Assembly (NCBI GenBank): GCA_937141995.1 | Contig: CAKZQX010000154.1 | Span: forward strand, 1-6,167 | DNA length: 6,167 nt | Direction: 5' to 3' | DNA from: an uncultured Chloroflexaceae bacterium | Lineage (GTDB): Bacteria; Chloroflexota; Chloroflexia; Chloroflexales; Chloroflexaceae | Part shown: positions 1 through 4,682 of the stretch, one piece after another | Layout: every line of letters starts with the position of its first letter | How positions within the stretch are numbered: the first letter of the stretch is position 1 | The notes under the pieces: model-generated | What the model saw: only the letters and a program-made list of their open reading frames with translations | Database searches by the model: none | Told to the model about the DNA's origin: nothing | Program-made: the position numbers and the translations under genes

Positions 1-72
1 CACCGCCCTCCATGCCTTCACCGCCCTCCATGCCTTCACCGCCCTCCATGCCTTCACCGCCCTCCATGCCTT
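1..72. repeat. 18-bp perfect tandem repeat, four copies
   Basis: The unit CACCGCCCTCCATGCCTT occurs four times without a mismatch at 1-18, 19-36, 37-54 and 55-72, and may continue beyond the left edge. The unit is a multiple of three and lies inside the lipoprotein gene, where each copy encodes G-M-E-G-G-E on the minus strand. Perfect identity at the DNA level, with no synonymous drift, points to recent expansion by slippage or unequal crossover. Confidence 0.97.
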
Positions 73-196
73 CCTCTTGTTCAATCCCTATATCAGGCTG
101 CACATCTTCTTCTTCACCGCCGCAGCCAGTCAAGGCCAGGGTCAAGACGAGAAAGAGCGATCCCAGCATCATCATCATTTTATACTGTCGGCTCAT
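1..196 (-). CDS. Lipoprotein with GMEGGE tandem repeats, N-terminal part (runs off left edge)
   Basis: Reading the minus strand from ATG at 196-194 gives an open frame to the window edge (65 codons, no stop). Residues 1-25 form a lipoprotein signal: basic start MSRQYK, a Met-rich stretch (residues 7-10), a hydrophobic core and the lipobox L-T-G-C with Cys25 as the predicted lipidated residue. After GCGGEEED and a short acidic linker to residue 42, the protein becomes (GMEGGE)x4 and continues off the edge. A strong AGGAGG ribosome site lies 8 nt before the ATG, which fixes the start. The mature protein would be anchored outside the membrane, acidic, Gly- and Met-rich and probably disordered. 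I do not recognise a family. Met/Glu-rich repeats can bind metals, but that is only a guess. The export signal is clear and the function unknown. Confidence 0.85.
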   Translation of the reverse strand, partial: MSRQYKMMMMLGSLFLVLTLALTGCGGEEEDVQPDIGIEQEEGMEGGEGMEGGEGMEGGEGMEGG

Positions 197-204
197 GTGG
201 ATAA

Positions 205-210
205 CCTCCT
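205..210 (-). promoter_or_regulatory. Ribosome binding site of the lipoprotein gene
   Basis: The minus strand reads AGGAGG, 8 nt before the ATG at 196-194. It is a full anti-16S match and settles the start of a gene that is otherwise cut by the window edge. Confidence 0.85.
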
Positions 211-297
211 CATGCTATGAGTTTACAGGCGGAGCGGCTTCAACCAGGCTACCCGCGCACAGTAACCCCTCTTCTCCATGCTCCTGGGGTTTGGTAA

Positions 298-314
298 TGG
301 CAAAAAGTGTGCCA
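298..314. promoter_or_regulatory. Inverted repeat TGGCA-N7-TGCCA, possible operator
   Basis: TGGCAAAAAGTGTGCCA has 5-bp arms and lies about 100 bp upstream of the lipoprotein start. Read on the minus strand it also fits the sigma-54 pattern TGGCAC-N5-TTGC exactly in its key bases and spacing. It could be a repressor operator, a sigma-54 promoter or chance. Many Chloroflexota are thought to lack sigma-54, so the operator reading is at least as likely. Confidence 0.3.
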
Positions 315-386
315 CTGATCGCGCTTTGCCATTTCTTGTGGAACATGCAGTGGTAACGTGCCGGCATATTTTTTGCTTTTTCTCAG

Positions 387-557
387 AGACTGTCTGAAAA
401 GGGGTGGTCATGGGGCGACGGCCCCGAAGCGGGAGTCCCGGCTTCAGCCGGTTCCGGCCACACACCGGCTGAAGCCGGGACTCCTGGGGCGCTGTCCGGT
501 GTCGCAGGACACCCGGCATGCCGTGGGACCGACGCGAATCATCTTTTCAGACAGTCT
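387..557 (+). mobile_element. MITE-like element, copy 1 (171 bp)
   Basis: The element is bounded by perfect 15-bp terminal inverted repeats, AGACTGTCTGAAAAG at 387-401 and its complement at 543-557. It is flanked by a direct CTCAG at 382-386 and 558-562. Equivalently, it has 16-bp ends and a TCA duplication. It has no transposase and no credible reading frame, so it would need to be moved in trans. A long hairpin sits in the centre (432-484). A second copy of identical length lies at 2141-2311, about 91% identical by my hand count once the central hairpin is aligned separately. The GAGACTG ends and TNA-type target resemble IS5-superfamily elements of the IS1031 type. That assignment is inference. 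Confidence 0.88.
432..484. repeat. Perfect 21-bp-stem hairpin in element copy 1
   Basis: The arms 432-452 and 464-484 are perfectly complementary over 21 bp, starting GGAGTCCCGGCTTCAGCC. They enclose the 11-nt loop TCCGGCCACAC. There is no T-run after it, so it is not a standard terminator, although a stem this stable could still impede transcription or be extruded as a cruciform. It forms the core of the mobile element. Confidence 0.95.
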
Positions 558-643
558 CTCAGGACAGTTTGGGGATAGCAGACGCCGGAACCTATGTGCG
601 ATAGGATGTCCGGGTATAGATGTTGCGGGTATTTATGTGAGTT

Positions 644-845
644 ACACGCGTTACGCGGTGGGCATGCAGACCGGGCGTTTCACCCGATGGATGCCTGATT
701 CGCCTGCGGCAGCATGGTATGTTTTTATCTTTTTCCATAAAAATGTTGCACATGAAAAAAGATGGAATCTTCCACCCTGCCGGAGGCGAATCAGGCCGTT
801 CATCCAGGCAACCGCCTGGTTTGGAACCGACCGCGTAACGCGTGT
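644..845. repeat. 202-bp foldback (long imperfect inverted repeat)
   Basis: Two 74-nt arms (644-717 and 772-845) pair symmetrically. The ends ACACGCGTTACGCGGT / ACCGCGTAACGCGTGT are perfect over 16 bp, and CCTGATTCGCCT / AGGCGAATCAGG are perfect over 12 bp. The stretches between them (660-693 and 796-829) do not match each other well. Each instead has its own small hairpin, for example CCAGGC-AACC-GCCTGG on the right. The AT-rich centre (718-771) also contains a near-complementary pair, around 727-738 and 752-763. I see no clear target duplication and no coding sequence. It looks like a MITE or REP-type structured repeat, unrelated in sequence to the 171-bp element. Its right end touches the next gene's upstream region. 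Confidence 0.85.
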
Positions 846-862
846 CAATCAAGGGGACTATG

Positions 863-1342
863 ATGGATAAAACAAAACAGATCACCCTGCTTCACGGAGC
901 GCTTGCCGGGTGTGTTGCCACACTGCCGATGACGCTGGTAATGAGCATCATCCATCGGCAACTACCCCCGCAGGAGCGCTATCCGCAGGAGCCCAGCCTG
1001 ATTATGCAGCAGATGGAGCAGACACTGCTCCCGAACCGGGATCTACGTGAGCCGGAGCATATGGCGTTGACGCTGGTATCGCATGTTGTGTACGGTGCCG
1101 CGGCGGGAACGTTCTACCCGCCGCTTACACGACATCTGCCGCTGCCGGCGGCGTTGCGGGGTGCCGGCTACGGCATAGCAGTCTGGGCACTGGGCTACAT
1201 GGGTTGGCTCCCCCTGATCGGCCTCCTGCCGCCGGAAACCCGACGACCGGCTCGCCGTACAGCGATGATTTTCACGGCTCACCTGGTATGGGGGTTAACA
1301 CTGGGTATGCTGGTCCAGCGCCGGCAGCGGGCATGTCCATAA
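863..1342 (+). CDS. Small four-helix integral membrane protein (DUF1440/DUF6789-like)
   Basis: The 159-aa product has four hydrophobic segments at about residues 10-30, 67-86, 97-122 and 134-151. It is therefore a predicted cytoplasmic-membrane protein with a soluble loop at 31-66 between the first two helices. Gly and His recur in the helices (HGALAG, SHVVYGAAAG, AHLVWGLTLG), a pattern I associate loosely with the DUF1440/DUF6789 type of uncharacterised membrane protein. The family call is tentative. I chose ATG 863 because AAGGGGA (851-857) lies 5 nt before it. ATG 860 is adjacent and equally in frame. A GTG at 842 would add seven residues but lies inside the foldback repeat and lacks a ribosome site. 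The last 71 bp overlap the convergent hydrolase gene. Biochemical role unknown. Confidence 0.8.
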   Translation: MDKTKQITLLHGALAGCVATLPMTLVMSIIHRQLPPQERYPQEPSLIMQQMEQTLLPNRDLREPEHMALTLVSHVVYGAAAGTFYPPLTRHLPLPAALRGAGYGIAVWALGYMGWLPLIGLLPPETRRPARRTAMIFTAHLVWGLTLGMLVQRRQRACP

Positions 1343-2102
1343 CATTGGACAAAAAGGGGAGGACGGTCTGGTTAAATAGCCGTGGCCGATCCCACATCGG
1401 GTTGTGCCCGGCTGAGGGGATAACAACCAGCCGGGTATCCCGCAAACAGTGGCGTAACTGCCCCGCCACGGAAAGCGGCACCAGCGTGTCATGTTCACCC
1501 CAGACGAGCAGAGTCGGCGTTGCGAGATCCTGAAGCCGGGGCCAGAGATCGGTTGCCAGCAGTTCCCGCGCCGCCTTGCAGAGCGTTACTGGCCCGGCAC
1601 GCAGGGCATCGGTAAAGAGGATCGGCAGAAACCCCGGCGGTAGATGCCGGAAAACCCGGAACAGACCAGCGGCATGCGCCAGCGAGGAGAGTTCGCGCGG
1701 CATCAGGGCGGGAGCGATCAGCACCATGCGGCTAATCCGCTGGGGACAATCGGCTGCCAGTTCCGCCGTGATAAACCCACCCATCGAGTGCCCAATGATG
1801 CCGGCCTGTTCAATGCCTACCGCGTCCATCCAGGCGACCAGATAGCCGGCGGCCTCGGTCAGCACAAACGGGTACCGTCCGCGACTCCGACCAAACCCGA
1901 TCAGATCAATCACATACACCTGAAACTGCCGCGCCAACGGCAGGATATTATGTCGCCACCAGCGACCAGAGCCGGACAGCCCATGCACCAGCACCAGGGG
2001 CAGACCCTGCCCGGCCACCTGGTAGAAAATCGGCACACCGCCAACCGTGATACGCTGCTGTTCAATGGTTGTTTTCCTTACTTTGATCGACACGTCCTGC
2101 AC
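1272..2102 (-). CDS. Alpha/beta-fold hydrolase 1
   Basis: The 276-aa product has the classic alpha/beta-hydrolase layout: oxyanion-hole motif HGLSGSGRWW at residues 40-49, D-x-x-G-F-G-R-S at 66-73, nucleophile elbow GHSMGG with Ser106, acid Asp205 in WGEHDTLVP, and catalytic His233 in SAGHNP. A cytoplasmic esterase or hydrolase of a small molecule is likely, and the substrate cannot be read. The fold should end near residue 250. The remaining tail, rich in Ala, Gly and Pro, is the part encoded in the 71-bp overlap with the convergent membrane-protein gene. GTG at 2102 is the most upstream start, since an in-frame TGA lies two codons before it. Its ribosome site is weak. TAAGGAAA at 2080-2073 would instead suit a rare ATT start at codon 13. 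A mobile element lies directly upstream. Confidence 0.9.
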   Translation of the reverse strand: MQDVSIKVRKTTIEQQRITVGGVPIFYQVAGQGLPLVLVHGLSGSGRWWRHNILPLARQFQVYVIDLIGFGRSRGRYPFVLTEAAGYLVAWMDAVGIEQAGIIGHSMGGFITAELAADCPQRISRMVLIAPALMPRELSSLAHAAGLFRVFRHLPPGFLPILFTDALRAGPVTLCKAARELLATDLWPRLQDLATPTLLVWGEHDTLVPLSVAGQLRHCLRDTRLVVIPSAGHNPMWDRPRLFNQTVLPFLSNVMDMPAAGAGPAYPVLTPIPGEP

Positions 2103-2115
2103 CCATCATTGCGGT

Positions 2116-2135
2116 GGACGCGCAGACGCGCGTCC
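2116..2135. repeat. 8-bp-stem hairpin upstream of hydrolase 1
   Basis: GGACGCGC (2116-2123) and GCGCGTCC (2128-2135) pair perfectly around a 4-nt loop. The hairpin lies between the hydrolase start and the mobile element, so it falls in the 5' leader of the minus-strand transcript or its promoter region. It has no T-run. It could be a small REP-type repeat, a leader structure or chance in GC-rich DNA. Confidence 0.6.
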
Positions 2136-2140
2136 CTAAC

Positions 2141-2311
2141 AGACTGTCTGAAAAGATGATGCGCGTCGGTCCCACGGCATGCTGAGTGCCCTGATCCACC
2201 GGACAGCGCCCCAGGAGTCCCGGCGTCAGCCGGTTTCGGCCACACACCGGCTGACGCCGGGACTCCCACTCCGGGGCCGTAGCTCCATGACCAACCCTTT
2301 TCAGACAGTCT
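2141..2311 (-). mobile_element. MITE-like element, copy 2 (171 bp, outer part inverted relative to copy 1)
   Basis: It has the same 15-bp terminal inverted repeats (2141-2155 and 2297-2311) and exactly the same 171-bp length as the copy at 387-557. It is flanked by CTAAC / TTAAC, that is, TAA or TAAC duplicated with one change beyond. The outer segments match copy 1 in reverse complement (5 differences in 45 and 7 in 73 by hand count). The central hairpin matches copy 1 in the direct orientation, so it is flipped relative to the rest. It lies between the two alpha/beta hydrolase genes and separates hydrolase 1 from the cluster upstream. Confidence 0.88.
2214..2266. repeat. Perfect 21-bp-stem hairpin in element copy 2
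   Basis: The arms 2214-2234 and 2246-2266 pair over 21 bp around the loop TTCGGCCACAC. The stem differs from copy 1 by one base in each arm (T to G, and A to C), and the two changes pair with each other, so the stem stays perfect. Confidence 0.95.
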
Positions 2312-2331
2312 TTAACAGATCACCGGCAAGG

Positions 2332-3114
2332 TTAGAGAACCATACGTTTTTCCTGTAAAAAGGCACGCACAACCTGTGCCAACGCGCGGGGCCGGGAGTA
2401 ATTCATCGCATGCGTGCCACCCGGAATAACTACCAGTTGTCCTGCGGGTAACAACCGGGCCGCTGTTTCCGCCCAGCATCGAGACACAAGTAGATCGTGC
2501 GTGCCATGCACCACCAGCGTCGGTACCTGGATCAGGGGCAGTTTCTGCTCAATATGATCCATCAGGGCATAGTGCGCCGCGCGAAACGACTGGCGCAAGC
2601 CCGCATCCCACAGATCCCGCAACGCAACCAGCCATAATCTGGGCCGTTCCAGGGCGAGTGTCAGTGCCAGACGTACTAGTTGTTCATGCATCGTGTGCCG
2701 TTCGGGATCAACCGTTGGCCCAACCAGTATGGCCCGTTCGACCTGCCGGGGATGCCGTAGCGCGATGGTAGCCACCACCTGACATCCCAGCGAGTTCCCC
2801 AGCCAGACGGCCTGTGCAATACCCAGCGTCTCTACCCAGGCCGCCAGCAGATCCGCCTGTTCCGCCAGACTCAGCGTCCGGTCCGGTCGGGGGCTGCGAC
2901 CAAATCCCGGCATATCCGGCGTATACACCCGGTAATCGTTTGCCAGGAGGCGTGCAGTCGGCTGCAGGTAACGACTGGAGACTATCAGTCCATGCACCAG
3001 GATCACAACCGGGCCGGCAGGCGTACCGGAGGGCACCCAGGCCCGCGTATACAGCGTCATCCCGTTAACCCTGACCAGGTGACTCTGCGGGTTACCGGCC
3101 ATGCTCTGCTCCAT
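2332..3114 (-). CDS. Alpha/beta-fold hydrolase 2
   Basis: The 260-aa product has the oxyanion motif HGLIVSSRYL at residues 41-50, D-M-P-G-F-G-R-S at 67-74, nucleophile elbow GNSLGC with Ser108, catalytic acid Asp207 in HGTHDLLV and His235 in GGTHAMN. The triad is intact and the length is normal, with no signal peptide, so this is a cytoplasmic serine hydrolase of unknown substrate. The Asn before the nucleophile replaces the more common His. It shares architecture with hydrolase 1 but is clearly diverged from it. The first ATG (3114) follows the upstream gene's stop by 3 bp, implying translational coupling. ATG 3102 (codon 5) has the better ribosome site, GGAG six nt upstream, and may be the real start. 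It is the third gene of the minus-strand cluster. Confidence 0.92.
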   Translation of the reverse strand: MEQSMAGNPQSHLVRVNGMTLYTRAWVPSGTPAGPVVILVHGLIVSSRYLQPTARLLANDYRVYTPDMPGFGRSPRPDRTLSLAEQADLLAAWVETLGIAQAVWLGNSLGCQVVATIALRHPRQVERAILVGPTVDPERHTMHEQLVRLALTLALERPRLWLVALRDLWDAGLRQSFRAAHYALMDHIEQKLPLIQVPTLVVHGTHDLLVSRCWAETAARLLPAGQLVVIPGGTHAMNYSRPRALAQVVRAFLQEKRMVL

Positions 3115-3117
3115 CTG

Positions 3118-3777
3118 CTACTGTGACCGCCGGGGGGAACCTGCCGTCAGGAACTCCTTGACCCGACTGCGCTCCCGGAGCGCCTCGATCGTCATTCCCT
3201 CGGCGCGTGGCTCCAGGTTGGTCCAGGTCGGATGTAACATACAGACATGCCCCAGCAGGTCAGCGGCCTCCAGCACCAGGATATCCGGGGCAAAGCGCTG
3301 CAGCAGCGTGCTGCGGGTCTGAACGCCGCTATGCCCGAAGGCGAACGTAGTCCGTTTCCAGAGGCCATCGGCAAAGATGCTGTAGTGGCGCAACATCCCC
3401 TGGTAAGGCGAGGCAAAAACGACAAAGACCCGCGCGGCCAGTTCGACCGGTCCCTGGGGCGGGCCTTCGCCGGTCTGGCCCTGGTTGCTGGTATGGCGGG
3501 TGTCGTAGGCAACCTCGGGATCCAGGCTCAGGACAAACGGCATCCGGCCCTTGCTCTGGATCTGAAGCTGGTTCGCATCCAGCCGCTTCAACTGCACCAG
3601 CAACGCATTGAGTTGTAACGTCTCCCGTTCGATAAACTGAAACGCGCCAAACATCCCATCCCGAAACTCCTTGGCATGTTTCAGGATCGACTCCTCGTCG
3701 GCCATATCCCGGACCAACCCCTGGTCAATCTTGCGTAGTGCTTCCTGGGCGCGCTGTTGTGCTTCAAAGCCAAGCAT
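3118..3777 (-). CDS. Unrecognised 219-aa protein
   Basis: I do not recognise a family. Residues 1-70 are charged and predicted helical (an amphipathic stretch rich in Gln, Glu, Arg and Leu), possibly a short coiled coil. A Gly/Gln/Thr-rich loop (about 94-110) follows. Residues 111-180 alternate hydrophobic strands and helices (VELAARVFVVFAS, APDILVLEAADLLGHVCMLHPTW), like a small alpha/beta domain. The tail is basic. There is no signal peptide or membrane segment, so it is probably cytoplasmic. AGGAGG (minus strand, 3789-3784) lies 6 nt before ATG 3777, and the gene ends 3 bp before hydrolase 2. Start and reality are well supported. It probably works with hydrolase 2, with which it must be co-transcribed. 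Confidence 0.82.
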   Translation of the reverse strand: MLGFEAQQRAQEALRKIDQGLVRDMADEESILKHAKEFRDGMFGAFQFIERETLQLNALLVQLKRLDANQLQIQSKGRMPFVLSLDPEVAYDTRHTSNQGQTGEGPPQGPVELAARVFVVFASPYQGMLRHYSIFADGLWKRTTFAFGHSGVQTRSTLLQRFAPDILVLEAADLLGHVCMLHPTWTNLEPRAEGMTIEALRERSRVKEFLTAGSPRRSQ

Positions 3778-3783
3778 GCAAAA

Positions 3784-3789
3784 CCTCCT
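3784..3789 (-). promoter_or_regulatory. Ribosome binding site of the 219-aa protein gene
   Basis: The minus strand reads AGGAGG, 6 nt before ATG 3777. It is the strongest ribosome site of the minus-strand cluster. Confidence 0.85.
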
Positions 3790-3804
3790 CAGTCAGAATG
3801 TAGT

Positions 3805-3846
3805 ATGATAGAACCCGGCACCGGGATGGTAGAACCCGGCATCGGG
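3805..3846. repeat. Two 21-bp direct repeats upstream of the 219-aa gene, candidate operator
   Basis: The two adjacent copies, 3805-3825 and 3826-3846, match at 19 of 21 positions. On the minus strand each begins CCCGRTGCCGGGTTCTA and contains the near-palindrome CCCGGYRCCGGG in complementary form. The spacing of 21 bp puts both copies on the same face of the helix. They fill the 72-bp gap between the Nudix stop and the 219-aa gene. The end of the proximal copy reads TATCAT, a weak -10-like hexamer about 28 nt from the start codon. A dimeric regulator could bind here, but no regulator gene is in view. Confidence 0.65.
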
Positions 3847-3849
3847 TAT

Positions 3850-4473
3850 TCACATGCCGGTAGCGGTCAGCGGGGCGGGGACCCCGCGGTGACAGACCGC
3901 GCGAAACATGCCCCAACTGCGCCAGCGGCCGCCAATTTCGGGATCGTCCGCGTCGGGCACCTGCTCCAGGCGGGTTGCCAGGGTTGGCAACTCCTCCGGC
4001 AGCACCTCCCGAAACCCGGCGATCCGCTCCTCCGGATCTTGCGGTGCAAGTGTACCGCTGATCTCGTCAAGCAGGAAAACAAAGGTGTAGAAGTGGTTTA
4101 AACTGTCGGCGTCGGACGGTGAGGCGCCACCCGGCGCAGGCGCAGTATACGCGATCACGGCCAGGAAACGGCGAATATCGACCGTCAGGCTGGTTTCTTC
4201 CACGACTTCGCGCCGCAGCGCGGCTTCTATCGGCTCACCATGCTCAATGCCGCCGGTGAGCAGGCGATAGGCATTGTGCGGGTAGAAGGTTTTGCGCGCC
4301 GTCAGCAGATGGCCGGTGGGACGGCGGATTACCATACAGACCTCGCCAATGCGGTCGGATTTGGCAAACGGAGCAAAACTGCCGTCCGGCAGCATGACCG
4401 TTGTTCGTACGGGTGAACCATAGCGCATGGACAGGGTTTCAACCTGCGCATGCAGTTCCGGTGCAAGTTGCAT
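3850..4473 (-). CDS. Nudix hydrolase
   Basis: The 207-aa product carries a Nudix box at residues 74-96 that fits G-x5-E-x7-R-E-U-x-E-E-x-G-U except that the final Gly is Ser95 (G74, E80, R88, E89, E92, E93). The metal-binding REVVEE core is intact, so a Mg-dependent pyrophosphohydrolase acting on a nucleoside diphosphate-X compound is expected. The exact substrate cannot be read. Residues 1-45 precede the core and resemble an N-terminal strand extension. FYTFVFLLDEISGTL (about 128-142) is the typical late strand of the fold. GGGGGAGG lies just before ATG 4473, although a CCCC on the same leader (4496-4493) could pair with it. It is the first gene of the minus-strand cluster, 72 bp before the 219-aa gene. 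Confidence 0.9.
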   Translation of the reverse strand: MQLAPELHAQVETLSMRYGSPVRTTVMLPDGSFAPFAKSDRIGEVCMVIRRPTGHLLTARKTFYPHNAYRLLTGGIEHGEPIEAALRREVVEETSLTVDIRRFLAVIAYTAPAPGGASPSDADSLNHFYTFVFLLDEISGTLAPQDPEERIAGFREVLPEELPTLATRLEQVPDADDPEIGGRWRSWGMFRAVCHRGVPAPLTATGM

Positions 4474-4513
4474 AGCCTCCCCCTGGTATTACGGGGCAAT
4501 GCGAATTGACTGT

Positions 4514-4522
4514 AGTATACCA
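4514..4522 (-). promoter_or_regulatory. Extended -10 promoter of the Nudix gene
   Basis: The minus strand reads TGG-TATACT, an extended -10 (TGn plus a hexamer one base from TATAAT). It would place the transcript start near 4507, giving a leader of about 34 nt. I see no good -35 17 bp upstream, which is acceptable for an extended -10 promoter. Confidence 0.55.
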
Positions 4523-4627
4523 GACTGGGAGCGGAGTAGGTAGCGTTGCGGTTGTGGATTGCGCACTGTCGGGCAATTTGCTATGCGGAGCGATGCCGCT
4601 GATGGAAGACAGCCGGTACAGTGCGTG

Positions 4628-4636
4628 TGCTACAAT
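4628..4636 (+). promoter_or_regulatory. Extended -10 promoter of the adaptor gene
   Basis: TGC-TACAAT is an extended -10 with a hexamer one base from TATAAT, about 46 bp before ATG 4683. An AAGACA at 4606-4611 is a weak -35 with a long 19-bp spacer. Together with the Nudix promoter it makes 4474-4682 a divergent promoter region. Confidence 0.55.
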
Positions 4637-4682
4637 AATGCCGGTTACATGGTGAAGGAACGCAATCCAGTGGAGAGAGCCG

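Larger units (their letters stand above)
197..386. other. Leader/promoter region of the lipoprotein gene, no gene seen
   Basis: I see no supported coding sequence here on either strand. The region must contain the lipoprotein promoter (minus strand). A weak -35-like TTGAAG lies at 243-238, but no good -10 follows at normal spacing, so I do not assign a sigma-70 promoter. A TGGCA-N7-TGCCA inverted repeat at 298-314 is the only distinctive site. The mobile element begins at 387. Confidence 0.5.

Noticed and set aside
1..72. CRISPR-like array
   Set aside because: The 18-bp units are directly adjacent with no spacers and are in frame in a coding sequence, so this is a simple tandem repeat.
12..356. 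Plus-strand frame encoding a Pro/Ser/Met repeat (MPSPPS)n
   Set aside because: It is the antisense of the lipoprotein repeat. The minus strand has a full ribosome site, a signal peptide and a lipobox. The plus frame has none and its product degenerates after the repeat.
432..484. Rho-independent terminator
   Set aside because: The stem is very strong, but no T-run follows on either strand, and the structure is shared by both copies of the mobile element.
358..870. Plus-strand 170-codon frame across both repeat elements
   Set aside because: It runs through the hairpin of the mobile element and the foldback, the protein has no domain-like pattern, and there is no ribosome site. Several minus-strand frames in the same region fail for the same reasons.
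1644..2159. Plus-strand 171-codon frame opposite hydrolase 1
   Set aside because: It is a GC-driven shadow of the hydrolase gene, whose catalytic triad and motifs are intact on the minus strand.
3247..3618. Plus-strand 123-codon frame opposite the 219-aa gene
   Set aside because: It has no ribosome site or recognisable pattern. The minus-strand gene has an AGGAGG and operon spacing.
2332..4473. A defined biosynthetic or defence operon made of Nudix, unknown protein and hydrolase
   Set aside because: The genes are collinear, but the families are too general to name a pathway, and no second recognisable pathway enzyme is present.
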